A stretch of 64,000 nt of DNA from Planctomycetota bacterium (GCA_016794035.1 JAEUHS010000020.1:16279-80278), one strand, 5' to 3'. Counted from the stretch's first letter, positions 23,548-33,904 are shown. The notes: generated from the sequence alone by a model not told the origin. Translations and numbers: made by a program.

Positions 23548-26500
23548 GTGAAGGTCACTCGTCGGTTCACGGTCAAGGGCAAGTCGCCCTACGAAGGCAT
23601 CCCGTTCGGCAAGCGCCACTCCGAGATCCGCAACACCAACGGATCGCTGGTGTTCGAGGCGCGCGACATCGACGTGCCGCAGGCCTGGAGTCAGGTCGCC
23701 GTCGACATCCTGGCGCAGAAGTACTTCCGCAAGGCCGGCGTGCCGCAGCGCACCGCCGACGGCAAGCTGCGCACCGACGACGCGGGCAACCCGGTGCTCG
23801 GCGGCGAGCACGACGCCCGGCAGGTGTTCCACCGGCTGGCCGGCTGCTGGCGCCATTGGGGCGAGGACTACGGCTACTTCGACGGGCCGGACGACGCGCA
23901 GGCGTTCGAAGACGAACTCTGCCACATGCTCGCGGCGCAGCACGCCGCCCCCAACTCGCCGCAGTGGTTCAACACCGGCCTGCACTACGCCTACGGCATC
24001 ACCGGCCCGGCGCAGGGTCACTGGTTCGTCGACCCGGGCAGCGCCGAGTCCGGCCGCCGTGCCCGTGACGCCAAACCGGGCGAGAGCAGGGCGTCGGGCA
24101 AGCTGCTGAAGAGCAAGAACGCCTACGAGCGGCCGCAGCCGCACGCCTGCTTCATCCAGGCCGTGACCGACGACCTCGTCAACGAGGGCGGCATCATGGA
24201 CCTGTGGACGCGCGAGGCGCGGCTGTTCAAGTACGGCTCCGGCACCGGCAGCAACTTCTCGCAGCTGCGCGGCGAGAACGAGCCGCTGTCCGGCGGCGGC
24301 AAGAGTTCGGGCCTGATGAGCTTCCTGCGCATCGGCGACCGTGCCGCCGGCGCGATCAAGTCGGGCGGCACCACGCGCCGGGCGGCGAAGATGGTCTGCC
24401 TCGACCTCGACCACCCCGACATCGAGACGTTCGTGTCGTGGAAGGTCCACGAGGAGCAGAAGGTCGCCGCGCTGGTGACCGGCAGCAAGATCACGCGCCG
24501 ACACCTGAACGCGGTCGTCAACGCCTGCCACACGCTCGATGCCGACGGCAACCCGGTGATCGTCACCGTGCCGCGCGAGAACGAGGCGCTGCGCGCCGCG
24601 CTGCACGAGGCGCGCGCCGCCTGCATCCCCGAGAACTACCTGCAGCGCGCGATCCAGCTCGGCGGCCAGGGCCTGCGCGCGATCGAGGTGCCCGAGTACA
24701 CGACCGACTGGGACGGCGAGGCCTACAACACGGTCTCCGGCCAGAACTCGAACAACTCGGTGCGGGTGCCCAACGAGTTCTTCCGCGCCGTCGAGGAAAG
24801 CGGCAAGTGGCGGCTGATCCGCCGCACCGACCGCGGCGTCGCCAAGGAAGTCGACGCGCGGGCGCTGTGGGACAAGGTCGCCTACGCGGCCTGGGCCTGC
24901 GCCGATCCGGGCGTGCAGTACGACACCACGATCAACGAGTGGCACACGTGCCCGACCGATGGGCGCATCAACGCCAGCAATCCGTGCTCCGAGTACATGT
25001 TCCTCGACGACACCGCCTGCAACCTGGCGTCGATCAACCTCGCCAAGTTCGTGCGCGAGGGCGACGACAAGCAGGCCGCCGGCTTCGACATCGAGGGGTT
25101 CAAGCACGCCTGCCGCCTGTGGACGATGGTGCTGGAGATCAGCGTGCTGATGGCGAGCTTCCCGAGCGCGTCGATCGCGCAGAAGAGCTACGAGTTCCGC
25201 ACGCTCGGCCTCGGCTACGCCAACCTCGGCACGATCCTGATGCGCATGGGCATCCCCTACGCCTCGCCGAAGGCCTACGCGATCGCCGGCGGCCTGTCGG
25301 CGATCCTGACCGGCGAGGCCTACGCGACCTCGGCCGAGATGAGCAAGGAGCTGGGTGCGTTCCCCGGTTTCGACCGCAACCGTGAGCCGATGCTGCGCGT
25401 GATCCGCAACCACCGCCGCGCCGCCTACCACGCGTCGGAGTCCGAGTACGAAGGGCTGTCGGTCAAGCCGGTCGGCATCGACCCGAAGCTGTGCCCGGCA
25501 CCGCTGCTCGAGTCCGCGCGTGAGTGCTGGGACCGCGCCGTGGCGCTCGGCGAGAAGCACGGCTACCGCAACGCCCAGGTCACCTGCATCGCGCCGACCG
25601 GCACGATCGGGCTGTTGATGGACTGCGACACGACCGGCGTCGAGCCCGACTTCGCGCTGGTGAAGTTCAAGAAGCTCGCCGGCGGCGGCTACTTCAAGAT
25701 CGCCAACCAGAGCCTGCAGCCGGCGCTGAAGAAGCTCGGCTACACGCCGCCGCAGATCGACGACATCCTCGCGTACGTCGTCGGCCGCAAGACGCTGGCC
25801 AAGGCGCCGGCGATCAACCACGAGACGCTGGCGGCGCGCGGCTTCGACGACGCGACGCTGAAGCGGCTGGAGAAGGCCCTCGACAGCGCGTTCGACATCA
25901 GCTTCGCGTTCAACAAGAGCATCCTCGGCGCCGACTTCCTGCAGACGAAACTCGGCGTCTCCGACGAGGAGTTGGCCGACTGGAGCTTCGACCTGCTGAA
26001 GCACCTCGGCTTCTCCAAGGCCGACGTCCAGGCCGCCAACGACTACGTCTGCGGCACCATGACCGTCGAGGGCGCGCCGCACCTGAAGGACGCGCACCTG
26101 CCGGTGTTCGACTGCGCGAACCGCTGCGGCCGCAAGGGCCAGCGCTTCATCCCCTACGCCGCGCACATCCACATGATGGCCGCGGTGCAGCCGTTCATCA
26201 GCGGCGCGATCAGCAAGACCATCAACATGCCGAACGAGGCGACGCTCGAGGACGTCAAGGTCGCCTATCGCACCGGCTGGCAGTCGATGCTGAAAGCGGT
26301 CGCGCTCTACCGCGACGGCAGCAAGCTGAGCCAGCCGCTGAGTTCGACCGTCGAGGACGACGACTACGGCGGCATCACCGCGCCGACGCCGGAGGTGCAG
26401 CGCATGGCCGCACGCATCACCGAGCGCGTCGTGCACCGCTACATCGCCAAGCGCCGCCGCCTGCCGAACCGCCGCGCCGGCTACACCCAGAAGGCCGTCG

Positions 26501-27210
26501 TCGGCGGCCACAAGATCTACCTGCGCACCGGGGAGTACGAGGACGGCTCGCTCGGCGAGATCTTCCTCGACATGCACAAGGAGGGTGCGGCGTTCCGCAG
26601 CCTGATGAACTGCTTCGCGATCGCGGTGTCGCTCGGCCTGCAGCACGGCGTGCCGCTGGACGAGTTCGCCGACGCGTTCGTGTTCACGCGCTTCGAGCCG
26701 AACGGCATCGTGCAGGGCCACGACCAGATCAAGATGGTCACCTCGGTGATCGACTACGTGTTCCGCGAGCTGGCGATCAGCTACCTCGGCCGCGAGGAGC
26801 TGGCGCAGGTTCAGAGCGAAGACCTGCGCAACACGACCATGGGCGCCCGCCTCAAGGAAGGTCCCGAGTTCACCGACGAGGAGGTCGTCTCGGAGACGAT
26901 CTACGAGGGTGAGGAGGCTCCGCCGGTCGTGCACGACAACACCCACCTGCACCCGCACAGCCGCGGCATCACGCGCGGCTTCGAAGGCGCGGACGCCGGC
27001 AGCGACGGCAAGAACGCGGTGCTGCTGCGCGCCGAGACCTCGACGCTGAAGGTGACGATGGAGACGCGGCAGACGCGGCTGAAGATCGCCGAGGCCAAGC
27101 TCAAGGGCTACGAAGGCGACCCGTGCGGGGGCTGCGGCGCGTTCACGCTGGTGCGCAACGGCACCTGCCTGAAGTGCGTGTCGTGTGGCGCGACCAGCGG
27201 CTGCTCGTAG
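23548..27210 (+). CDS. nrdJ: Adenosylcobalamin-dependent (class II) ribonucleotide reductase
   Basis: The 1220-residue enzyme reduces ribonucleotides to deoxyribonucleotides using a B12-derived radical. Motifs include the [20 protein letters not shown] active-site region (radical-site cysteine C480), the CIAPTGTIG loop, and a C-terminal zinc-finger-like tail (CGGCGAF followed by CLKC and C-GATSGC) with the cysteine pair that re-reduces the active site. No N-terminal ATP-cone is visible. A GTG start at 23548 is favoured by the strong GAGGAGGAAG site about eight bases upstream. The long structured leader suggests regulation. No B12 synthesis gene is nearby. Confidence 0.96.
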   Translation: MKVTRRFTVKGKSPYEGIPFGKRHSEIRNTNGSLVFEARDIDVPQAWSQVAVDILAQKYFRKAGVPQRTADGKLRTDDAGNPVLGGEHDARQVFHRLAGCWRHWGEDYGYFDGPDDAQAFEDELCHMLAAQHAAPNSPQWFNTGLHYAYGITGPAQGHWFVDPGSAESGRRARDAKPGESRASGKLLKSKNAYERPQPHACFIQAVTDDLVNEGGIMDLWTREARLFKYGSGTGSNFSQLRGENEPLSGGGKSSGLMSFLRIGDRAAGAIKSGGTTRRAAKMVCLDLDHPDIETFVSWKVHEEQKVAALVTGSKITRRHLNAVVNACHTLDADGNPVIVTVPRENEALRAALHEARAACIPENYLQRAIQLGGQGLRAIEVPEYTTDWDGEAYNTVSGQNSNNSVRVPNEFFRAVEESGKWRLIRRTDRGVAKEVDARALWDKVAYAAWACADPGVQYDTTINEWHTCPTDGRINASNPCSEYMFLDDTACNLASINLAKFVREGDDKQAAGFDIEGFKHACRLWTMVLEISVLMASFPSASIAQKSYEFRTLGLGYANLGTILMRMGIPYASPKAYAIAGGLSAILTGEAYATSAEMSKELGAFPGFDRNREPMLRVIRNHRRAAYHASESEYEGLSVKPVGIDPKLCPAPLLESARECWDRAVALGEKHGYRNAQVTCIAPTGTIGLLMDCDTTGVEPDFALVKFKKLAGGGYFKIANQSLQPALKKLGYTPPQIDDILAYVVGRKTLAKAPAINHETLAARGFDDATLKRLEKALDSAFDISFAFNKSILGADFLQTKLGVSDEELADWSFDLLKHLGFSKADVQAANDYVCGTMTVEGAPHLKDAHLPVFDCANRCGRKGQRFIPYAAHIHMMAAVQPFISGAISKTINMPNEATLEDVKVAYRTGWQSMLKAVALYRDGSKLSQPLSSTVEDDDYGGITAPTPEVQRMAARITERVVHRYIAKRRRLPNRRAGYTQKAVVGGHKIYLRTGEYEDGSLGEIFLDMHKEGAAFRSLMNCFAIAVSLGLQHGVPLDEFADAFVFTRFEPNGIVQGHDQIKMVTSVIDYVFRELAISYLGREELAQVQSEDLRNTTMGARLKEGPEFTDEEVVSETIYEGEEAPPVVHDNTHLHPHSRGITRGFEGADAGSDGKNAVLLRAETSTLKVTMETRQTRLKIAEAKLKGYEGDPCGGCGAFTLVRNGTCLKCVSCGATSGCS

Positions 27211-27333
27211 CGCAGTCGCTGGTCCGTGACTCCTCCCTCACCCGGCGCCAACGAGCGGGCCCAGACCCGCCGGTTCTTCCGCCGCTGCGTGCAGGCCGTC
27301 ACACGGGTGAGAGCAGCTACCGGCGAACGATGG

Positions 27334-27378
27334 TAGAATCCGGCCTCATTTCTGGCCCTTTTCTAGCCTGTTCGGGCC
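27334..27378 (+). promoter_or_regulatory. Putative promoter/operator of the toxin-antitoxin operon
   Basis: A TAGAAT -10-like box (27334-27339) is followed by an inverted repeat GGCCC (27354-27358) and GGGCC (27374-27378) that abuts the first ATG. Phd-type antitoxins commonly autorepress through such palindromes. No good -35 box was found. Confidence 0.35.
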
Positions 27379-27660
27379 ATGCCCACCGATACCCCGGCCA
27401 TGACCGACGTCTCGATCCAGGAGCTGAAGCAGAATCTCTCCGCCTACCTCTCGCGCGCCGAGGCCGGTGAGGCGTTGGTCGTGACCCGGCACGGCAAACC
27501 GTTGGTCCGCATCGTCGCCGTGACCGAACCGGAGGTCGTGGTCGGGCCAGGCTTCGGCAAGACGAAGCTGCGCCAGGTCGTGCGCGAGCGGGTCGGAGAC
27601 CTGGCCCTGCGCACGCTCGACGAGGATCGACGCGACCGCTTCGACGAGCCCAAGGCATGA
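27379..27660 (+). CDS. Phd/YefM-type antitoxin
   Basis: The 93-residue protein (or 86 from the second ATG at 27400, which gives the more typical MTDVSIQELKQNLSAYL start) matches Phd/YefM antitoxins. It has a DNA-binding N-terminal domain with AEAGEALVVTRHGKPLVRIV, then a charged, likely disordered C-terminus that would wrap the toxin. It would neutralise the PIN-domain toxin encoded next and repress their shared promoter. Its stop overlaps the toxin ATG by four bases (ATGA), the usual arrangement of such pairs. Confidence 0.88.
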   Translation: MPTDTPAMTDVSIQELKQNLSAYLSRAEAGEALVVTRHGKPLVRIVAVTEPEVVVGPGFGKTKLRQVVRERVGDLALRTLDEDRRDRFDEPKA

Positions 27661-28091
27661 TGAAGCGCCGCGTCTACCTCGACACGTCGGCCTACCTGGC
27701 CTCGTTGCTCAACGAGTCGCGGGCCGGGGTGGTGCGCAAGGCCGTCGACAAGGCGGCCGTGTTCACCAGCGTCTTGCTGGTCGCCGAGACGAAGCGGGCA
27801 CTGGTGCGGCTGTCGCGCGATGGCAAGGTGTCGATGCAGAGCTACGTCACGCTGTCACGTCAGGTGGACGCCGACTGTGCGACGTTCGCCCTGGCGCCGG
27901 TCAGCCACGAGCTCTGTGCAAGCCAGGTCATGCCAACGGTCGCGACGCCTCGAACCCTCGACCTGATCCATCTGCGCACCGCGCTGTGGTTTCACGAGCA
28001 GCACTTGCTGACGGCGTTCCTCAGTCTGGATGCGCAGCAGAACCACGCCGCTGCCGAGCTGGGCTTGCCGGTGGCCATCGCTAGCACCTGA
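27657..28091 (+). CDS. PIN-domain ribonuclease toxin (VapC-like)
   Basis: The 144-residue protein has the four acidic residues of PIN nucleases in order: D9 in YLDTSAYL, E44 in VAETKRAL, D102 in TLDLIHLRTAL and D125 in FLSLDAQQ. Such toxins cut RNA in a metal-dependent way and are kept inactive by the cognate antitoxin. Two ATGs lie in tandem at 27657 and 27660; the first overlaps the antitoxin stop. The ALDH gene on the other strand converges with it. The catalytic set is intact, so the module appears functional. Confidence 0.88.
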   Translation: MMKRRVYLDTSAYLASLLNESRAGVVRKAVDKAAVFTSVLLVAETKRALVRLSRDGKVSMQSYVTLSRQVDADCATFALAPVSHELCASQVMPTVATPRTLDLIHLRTALWFHEQHLLTAFLSLDAQQNHAAAELGLPVAIAST

Positions 28092-28111
28092 CCGACGAAT
28101 GCCGTCCGAGT

Positions 28112-28136
28112 CGCAGCCGCGCCGTCAGCGGCTGCG
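28112..28136. terminator. Hairpin between the convergent toxin and ALDH genes
   Basis: CGCAGCCGC (28112-28120) pairs with GCGGCTGCG (28128-28136), nine base pairs around a seven-base loop, in the gap between convergent genes. It lacks a T-run on either side, so a bidirectional terminator is possible but unproven. Confidence 0.35.
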
Positions 28137-28219
28137 CGTCACGAGCCCCGCGCACGCGATTCGCATCGCGACAGTTGACTCACCACCACCAGCACGGTCG
28201 ACGGCGAACTGGCGCCGAC

Positions 28220-29794
28220 CTACTGCTCGACCCCGTCCACCATGCGCCGGATGCGGCGCGGGTTGTCGTCGCGCAGCTCCTCGGGCAGCAGCGCGTGCGG
28301 CCAGTCCTGCCAGCACACCGGCCGCACCCAGCGCGTGATCGACGACGTGCCGACGGCCGAGAAACGCGCGTCCGTGCTCGCCGGATAGGGCCCGCCGTGC
28401 ACCATCGACGCGCACACCTCGACGCCGGTCGGCACGCCGTTGGCGATCAACCGCCCGACCTTGCGCCGCAGCACCGCGATCAGTTCGGCGTGCTGTTCGA
28501 AGTCGTCGCCGTCGCCGTGCACGGTCGCGGTCAGGTAGCCAGGCAGCGACCTGGCGATCGCCAGCAGGTCGGCCGGCTCGTGCGTCGGCACCGCCAGCAG
28601 CGCCGGGCCGAAGATCTCGCTGCGCAGCCGCGGGTGCGCCAGCACCGCGTCGGGCGTCGCGGCGAGCAGCGTCGGGCAGACCTTGGTCGCCGCGGCGTCG
28701 CCGCCGGTCGCGACCGCGTGCACGGCCACCGGCAGCGCGCGCACCTCGGCGAGCACCCGTTCGTAGCCGCTGCGGATCGTCGCGTGCACGGTCGGCCCCG
28801 GCCGCGAGGCGCCGAGCTGCGTGCGCAACGCGGCGGCGAACGTACCGGCGCCCGGCCCCGGCAGCCACAGCACCATGCCCGGGCTGGTGCAGAACTGGCC
28901 GCTCGCCAGCGTCGCCGACGCGGCGAGCTGCTCGGCGATCCTGCTGCCGCGCAGCGCCATCGCGCGCGGCAGCACGAACACCGGGTTCATCGAGCCCATC
29001 TCCGCGAACACCGGGATCGGCTGCGGCCGCGCCGCGGCGAGGTCGAACAGCGCGCGGCCACCGCCCTCGGAACCGGTGAAGCCCACCGCCGTGATCGCCG
29101 GATGCCGGACCAGCGCGCCGCCGGTCGCCGGCGTGCGACCGTGCAGCAGCGAGAACGTGCCCGCCGGCAGCCGCTGCGCGCGCACGACCTCGGTGACCAT
29201 CGCGCCGACCAGTTCGCTGGTGCCCGGGTGGGCCGGGTGGCCCTTGACGACCACCGGGCACCCCGCCGCGAGCGCCGACGCGGTGTCGCCGCCGACGACC
29301 GAGTAGGCGAGCGGGAAGTTGCTGGCGCCGAACACCGCCACCGGTCCGAGCGGCACCAGCATGCGGCGCAGGTCGGGCTTCGGCTGCGGCCGGCGCGCCG
29401 GGTCGCCATGGTCGATGCGCGCGTCCACCCACGAGCCCTCTGCGAGCAGGTCGGCGACCTGCTGCAGCTGCTGCCGGGTGCGACCGCGTTCGGCCAGCAC
29501 CCGTTCGGCCGGCAGCGCGGTCTCGGCGGTGATGCGCTGCAGCAGTTCGTCGCCGAGCGCTTCGAGACCGTCGGCGATGCCGCGCAACAGGGTCGCGCGC
29601 ACCGCTGGCGTGGCCGCGGCGTACGCCGGTGCCGCGGCGCCCGCCTGCGCGCAGGCGCGGTCGATCTGGCCGGCACCGGCCTCGCGGTAGTCCGGCGCCA
29701 GCGCGCCACCACCGATCGGGTCGACGCCGGTGAACACCTCGCCCTCGCCGGGCTCGGCGCGGCCCGCCACGAAGTGGCGGCCGGACAGCGTCAC
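28220..29794 (-). CDS. Alpha-ketoglutaric semialdehyde dehydrogenase-like aldehyde dehydrogenase
   Basis: The 524-residue protein is an NAD(P)-dependent aldehyde dehydrogenase. The catalytic cysteine is C302 (SGQFCTSPG), the general-base glutamate is E265 (FAEMGSMNP), and FGASNFPLAYS and GFTGSEGGG mark the cofactor site. These motifs match enzymes that oxidise 2-oxoglutarate semialdehyde to 2-oxoglutarate in arabinose, glucarate or hydroxyproline breakdown. The GTG start at 29794 overlaps the DapA-like gene's stop by four bases (GTGA). The coupling to a DapA-family enzyme supports this substrate. Confidence 0.88.
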   Translation of the reverse strand: MTLSGRHFVAGRAEPGEGEVFTGVDPIGGGALAPDYREAGAGQIDRACAQAGAAAPAYAAATPAVRATLLRGIADGLEALGDELLQRITAETALPAERVLAERGRTRQQLQQVADLLAEGSWVDARIDHGDPARRPQPKPDLRRMLVPLGPVAVFGASNFPLAYSVVGGDTASALAAGCPVVVKGHPAHPGTSELVGAMVTEVVRAQRLPAGTFSLLHGRTPATGGALVRHPAITAVGFTGSEGGGRALFDLAAARPQPIPVFAEMGSMNPVFVLPRAMALRGSRIAEQLAASATLASGQFCTSPGMVLWLPGPGAGTFAAALRTQLGASRPGPTVHATIRSGYERVLAEVRALPVAVHAVATGGDAAATKVCPTLLAATPDAVLAHPRLRSEIFGPALLAVPTHEPADLLAIARSLPGYLTATVHGDGDDFEQHAELIAVLRRKVGRLIANGVPTGVEVCASMVHGGPYPASTDARFSAVGTSSITRWVRPVCWQDWPHALLPEELRDDNPRRIRRMVDGVEQ

Positions 29795-30696
29795 GGCAGC
29801 ACCTCCGGCCGCTGGGCCAGCGCCTGTTCGACGATCGCCAGCGCGTGGTCGCGCAGGGCGCCCTGGACCGGCAGCCGCGGCGGCCGCACCCGCTCGTCGG
29901 CGCCGCCGACGACGTGCTGCACGAGTTTGATCAGTTGCACGAACTCCGGCAGCGTGTCGAGCCGCAGCAGCGGCAGGAACCAGTGATACAACGCCTGCGC
30001 GGCGGCCGCGTGCCCGGCGCGCGCGTGGTCGTACAGCGCCACTGCCTCGCGCGGGAACGCGTTGACGAGCCCCGCGACCCAGCCGCTCGCGCCGGCGGCG
30101 ACGCCTTCGAGCAGCAGGTCGTCGAGCCCGACCAGCACCGCGAGCCGATCGCCGCGCAGCGCCTGCAGCGCGGTCACCCGTCGCACGTCGCCGCTGGACT
30201 CCTTGACCGCGACCAGGTTCTCGTGCGCCTGCGCCAGTTCGACGATCACCTCCGGCACGAAGTCGGCGCCGTAGGCGGCCGGGTTGTTGTAGAGCATGCA
30301 CGGCAGCGCCGTCGCCCGCAGCACGGCCGCCACGTGCGCCGCGGTCTCGCGCACCGGCCCGCGATGCAGGTACGGGGGCAGGACCATCAGGCCGCGGCAG
30401 CCCAGCTCGGCGGCGTCCTCGGCGAGCCGCACGGCGGCGCGCGTGCTGGTGGCGCCGATGCCCGGCAGCACCGGCCTGGTACCCGCCACGTCGACGATCG
30501 TGCGCAGCACGGCCCGCTTCTCGTCCTCGTCGAGCGCCGCGCCTTCGCCGAGCGAGCCCAGCGGGATCACCCCCGAACAGCCCTGCTCGAGCTGGGCCCG
30601 CGCGTGCAGCGCCAGCCGCGTGTGGTCGACCGTACCGTCGGCGGCGAACGGCGTCGTCAGCGCGGACAACACGTCGCGAAAGGGACTCTGGCGCAT
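29791..30696 (-). CDS. DapA-family lyase/dehydratase
   Basis: The 301-residue protein has the family's Schiff-base lysine (K165 in AVKESSGD), tyrosine (Y136 in LYNNPAAYG) and the PLGSLGEGAAL loop in place of the GTTGE of true dihydrodipicolinate synthase. Together with the coupled ketoglutarate-semialdehyde dehydrogenase this suggests either 2-keto-3-deoxy sugar-acid dehydratase or pyrroline-4-hydroxy-2-carboxylate deaminase activity, both giving 2-oxoglutarate semialdehyde. Start is placed at the ATG at 30696; an upstream in-frame start at 30726 is also possible. A lysine-synthesis role is less likely. Confidence 0.85.
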   Translation of the reverse strand: MRQSPFRDVLSALTTPFAADGTVDHTRLALHARAQLEQGCSGVIPLGSLGEGAALDEDEKRAVLRTIVDVAGTRPVLPGIGATSTRAAVRLAEDAAELGCRGLMVLPPYLHRGPVRETAAHVAAVLRATALPCMLYNNPAAYGADFVPEVIVELAQAHENLVAVKESSGDVRRVTALQALRGDRLAVLVGLDDLLLEGVAAGASGWVAGLVNAFPREAVALYDHARAGHAAAAQALYHWFLPLLRLDTLPEFVQLIKLVQHVVGGADERVRPPRLPVQGALRDHALAIVEQALAQRPEVLP

Positions 30697-30755
30697 CCCC
30701 CCAGCGAACGCCCAACGGCGCGCCACCGCAAGGGCAACCGTGGCCCGGACGCGTA

Positions 30756-30784
30756 TTGCCCGCGCACCGGCGGCCCCCTACGGT
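30756..30784 (+). promoter_or_regulatory. Putative promoter of the UbiB-like kinase gene
   Basis: TTGCCC (30756-30761) and TACGGT (30779-30784) are separated by 17 bases. Transcription would start about ten bases before the ATG at 30801, too short a leader for a normal ribosome-binding site. Confidence 0.45.
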
Positions 30785-30800
30785 CGGGGGCGGTTCCCGC

Positions 30801-32453
30801 ATGCCGTTCGACGCCCTCGATCGCCTGCAGAAGAACGGCAAGCGCGCCGCCGAGGTCGCCGCCGTGCTGGCCAAGTACGGACTCGCCGACGGACTGCGCT
30901 GGCTCGACGTCGACTGGATCCAGGACCGGCTGCGCAGTCGCGACGGCGTCAAGCTGCACGACCAGCCGCTCGCCACGCGCATCCGGCTGGCGCTCGGCGA
31001 TCTCGGCACGACGTTCATCAAGCTCGGCCAGGTGCTGAGCACGCGGCCCGATCTGGTCGGTGCGGAGCTGGCGACCGAACTGGCCCGGCTGCAGGCCCGG
31101 ACGACGCCGGACCCACCCGAGGTCGCCCGCGCGACGCTGGTGGCCGAGCTCGGCCGCCCGCCCGAGGCGTTGTTCGCCACCTACGAACCCGCGGCGTTCG
31201 CGTCGGCGTCGATCGCGCAGGTGCACGGCGCCCGCCTGCACGACGGGCGCGAGGTCGTGGTGAAGATCCTGCGCGCCGACGTGCGGCAGCGGGCCGAGGC
31301 CGACCTCGAGCTCCTCGAGGCGGTCGCCCGCCTCGCCGAGCGCCACGCGACCTGGCTGCGCCCCTACCAACCGGTCGCCGTCGCGCGCCACTTCCGCCGC
31401 ACGCTGCGGCGGGAACTCGACTTCACCTACGAGCGCCGCAACCTCGACACGTTCGCGGCGCGGTTCGCCGGCGACGCGACCGTGCACTTCCCGGCGTCGG
31501 TGCCCGAACTCAGCACCAGGTCGGTGCTGACGATGGAGCGGCTCGACGGCATCGCCGCCGCCGACGTGTCGGCGCTGCGCGCGTCGGGCTGCGACCTCGC
31601 CGAGTTCGCGCGCCGCGGCGCGTCGATGTGGCTGGCGATGATCTTCCGCGACAGCGTCTACCACGCCGATCCGCACCCGGGCAACCTGCTGCTGCTGCCG
31701 GGCACGGTCGTCGGCGTGCTCGACTGCGGCATGGTCGGACGCATCGACTCGGGCCTGCGGCAGCAGGTCGAGGCGCTGCTGTTCGCGGCCGTCGAGCAGG
31801 ACGCGGCCGAACTGGCCGAGATCGTCCTGCGGCTCGGCAAGGCGCCGATCGACACCGACCGCGCGGCGCTGACCACCGAGCTCGACGAGTTCCTCGCCGA
31901 CTACATCGGTCACTCCCTGCACGACCTCGACGTCGGCGCGGCGCTGCAGAGCCTGTTCGACCTCGTGCGCCGCTACCACATCGTGCTGCCCGCGCCGCTG
32001 TCGCTGCTGCTGCGCACGCTGCTGGTGCTCGACGGCACCTCGCGCGCGCTCGACCGCGACTTCAGCCTCGCCGAGCTGATCGAGCCGTTCTACGTGCAGG
32101 CGCTGCGCCGGCGCGCGTCGCCGCGTGCGCTGCTGCGCCGCCTGCGCCGCACCTGGCGCGACTGGGATCGCCTGCTCGACGCCGCGCCACGCGACCTGCG
32201 CGACGTGCTCGGCCGCCTGCGCGACGGCAGCCTGCGCATGCGCCTCGAACACGGCCACCTCGATGCGGTGCTGAACCGGCTGACGCTCGGCATCCTGGTG
32301 GCCGCGCTGGTGCTCGGCGGCTCGGCGCTGTGGGCCAGCGCGGCGCCACCGCGGCTCGGCGGCGTCTCGGTGCCGGCGGTCGTGCTCTACCTGCTGGCGA
32401 TCCGGCTCGGCTGGCGCCTGCTGCGCGCGATCCGCCGCTCCGGCGAGCTGTGA
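30801..32453 (+). CDS. UbiB/ABC1/AarF-family atypical kinase
   Basis: The 550-residue protein has the hallmarks of the UbiB family: the KxGQ motif in FIKLGQVLSTRPD, the alanine-rich loop in ASASIAQVHGA, the VVKI lysine strand, the HADPHPGN catalytic loop and LDCGMVGRID in place of DFG. Two transmembrane segments lie at the C-terminus (about residues 493-512 and 523-540). Members support quinone-lipid synthesis or lipid handling through ATPase activity. No quinone-synthesis gene is adjacent, so the substrate lipid is unknown. The ATG at 30801 gives a standard length. Confidence 0.9.
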   Translation: MPFDALDRLQKNGKRAAEVAAVLAKYGLADGLRWLDVDWIQDRLRSRDGVKLHDQPLATRIRLALGDLGTTFIKLGQVLSTRPDLVGAELATELARLQARTTPDPPEVARATLVAELGRPPEALFATYEPAAFASASIAQVHGARLHDGREVVVKILRADVRQRAEADLELLEAVARLAERHATWLRPYQPVAVARHFRRTLRRELDFTYERRNLDTFAARFAGDATVHFPASVPELSTRSVLTMERLDGIAAADVSALRASGCDLAEFARRGASMWLAMIFRDSVYHADPHPGNLLLLPGTVVGVLDCGMVGRIDSGLRQQVEALLFAAVEQDAAELAEIVLRLGKAPIDTDRAALTTELDEFLADYIGHSLHDLDVGAALQSLFDLVRRYHIVLPAPLSLLLRTLLVLDGTSRALDRDFSLAELIEPFYVQALRRRASPRALLRRLRRTWRDWDRLLDAAPRDLRDVLGRLRDGSLRMRLEHGHLDAVLNRLTLGILVAALVLGGSALWASAAPPRLGGVSVPAVVLYLLAIRLGWRLLRAIRRSGEL

Positions 32454-32462
32454 CCCGGGCCG

Positions 32463-33809
32463 TCAGGCGTCGCGCGCGCAGCGGAAGCCGGCGAACACGT
32501 GCTGGTAGTGCGGTTGGAACCAGTTGCGGAACGACCGCCGCAGGAATCGCGTCGCCGTGACGGCGCTGCCGCCCTTCATCACGAAGTGCCGGCCGTCGAA
32601 GAAGTCCGCCGAGTAGCCGCGGTAGAACGGCAGCGGTTCGAAGCCTGCGAACGGCGCGAACACCGTGCTGGTCCACTGCCAGCCGTTGCCGCACAGGCCG
32701 TGCACGCCGAACGCGCTCTGTCCGTGCGGGTGGGCGTCGACGGCGACCGGGTCCCACGACGCGAACCCGAAGTTGCCGTGGTGCCCGGGCCGCGGCGCCG
32801 CGTCGCCCCACGGGTACTCGCGCTGCGTGCCGGCCGCGGTGCCGAGCGCCGCGCGGTGCCATTCGGCCTCGCTCGGCAGCCGCAGGCCGCGGAAGCGCGC
32901 GAACGCGCTCGCCTCGGCATGGCTGACGTACACCGGCCAGGCCATCGGCAGCGGCACCGTGCCGAACATGGTGCGCAGCTGCAGCGCGCGGCGGTCGCCG
33001 CTCCAGCCGGCGGGCCGGTCGATGCCGGCCCGCTGCCGCCAGGCCCAGTCGGCGTCGTGCCACAGCTCCGGATCCTCGTAGCCGCCGGCATCGACGAACT
33101 CGAGCCAATCGGCGTTGGTCACCGCGTGCCGCTCGATGTGGAACGCCGGCACCTCGACGTCGTGCGCGTCGTACTCGTTGTCCCAGCCATCGTGCGGGTG
33201 CTGCGCGCGCGATCGCCCGAGCCGCGCGCAGCCGGCCGGGATCGCCACCAGTTCGTGCGCCGGCGCCGGAGTGCGCGGGTCCTGCGGCACCGGTCCCGGC
33301 AGCAGGTGCTGCAGCGGCAGCCGGTGGACCAGGTAGGCCAGCGTCTCGGCGTGCATCGCACGATGTTCGATCGCCATGTGCCAGGCCCAGCCATCGGCGA
33401 GCCAGTCCCGCAGCGGCGCCTGCGCCAGTGCGCGATCGACGTCCGCGCGCCGCTCGTCGCCGAACGCCCGCACGTCGGCGATCGTCGGCCAGTCCTCGGG
33501 CGCGTCGGTCGGCAGTTCGCCGTCGACGGGATCGATGCCGAACGCGAACAGCTGCTCCCACTCGCGGTGACGCGACGGCCGACCCAGGCAGTCGCGCACC
33601 AGCAGGTTCCAGTCGAACACCTCGAGGTGCCCCAGGTAGAAGATCAGGCGGTGCCGTTCGGCGATCGCCCGCGCGTAGAAGCCCTCCGGGCGCAGCATGG
33701 CGAACACGGCGTCGGTGCGCGCCCGCGCCGCGCGCAGCTCGGCGAACAGCCGGCTGCGCAGGGCTTCGGCGCCGATCTCGGCCGGCGCCGGGTGTCGTCT
33801 CGTCTCCAT
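32463..33809 (-). CDS. EgtB-like DinB/formylglycine-generating-enzyme-like sulfoxide synthase
   Basis: The 448-residue protein combines an N-terminal DinB-like helical domain with a C-terminal formylglycine-generating-enzyme-type domain, the architecture of EgtB and related iron-dependent sulfoxide synthases. The likely iron ligands are H61 ([12 protein letters not shown]), H149 and H153 ([11 protein letters not shown]). The C-terminal half shows [20 protein letters not shown] and [12 protein letters not shown] motifs, WGDAAP and FAGFRCARD. EgtB joins cysteine or glutamylcysteine to trimethylhistidine in ergothioneine synthesis; the methyltransferase EgtD is not adjacent, so the thiol product is uncertain. 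It is divergent from the ferredoxin gene. Confidence 0.85.
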   Translation of the reverse strand: METRRHPAPAEIGAEALRSRLFAELRAARARTDAVFAMLRPEGFYARAIAERHRLIFYLGHLEVFDWNLLVRDCLGRPSRHREWEQLFAFGIDPVDGELPTDAPEDWPTIADVRAFGDERRADVDRALAQAPLRDWLADGWAWHMAIEHRAMHAETLAYLVHRLPLQHLLPGPVPQDPRTPAPAHELVAIPAGCARLGRSRAQHPHDGWDNEYDAHDVEVPAFHIERHAVTNADWLEFVDAGGYEDPELWHDADWAWRQRAGIDRPAGWSGDRRALQLRTMFGTVPLPMAWPVYVSHAEASAFARFRGLRLPSEAEWHRAALGTAAGTQREYPWGDAAPRPGHHGNFGFASWDPVAVDAHPHGQSAFGVHGLCGNGWQWTSTVFAPFAGFEPLPFYRGYSADFFDGRHFVMKGGSAVTATRFLRRSFRNWFQPHYQHVFAGFRCARDA

Positions 33810-33821
33810 GGCGGTCGCAAG

Positions 33822-33827
33822 ACCATA
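33822..33827 (-). promoter_or_regulatory. -10-like box before the EgtB-like gene
   Basis: TATGGT on the minus strand lies 12 bases upstream of the ATG at 33809. No clear -35 was found. It matches the close-spaced TANNNT pattern seen before other genes. Confidence 0.35.
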
Positions 33828-33904
33828 GTCGATGCGGCGCACGGATCCTCCTGCAGCGACGCCCCATGGCGGTCGGGATCCCGCCGTGCGATCCTTGGCG
33901 CCGC

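Noticed and set aside
23230..26958. 1242-residue open frame on the minus strand opposite nrdJ
   Set aside because: nrdJ on the plus strand is unmistakable; the antisense frame shows only low-complexity valine/arginine/leucine-rich sequence.
27211..27333. Terminator after nrdJ
   Set aside because: No stable hairpin with a T-run was found; the complementary CTCACCC and GGGTGAG are too far apart to be convincing.
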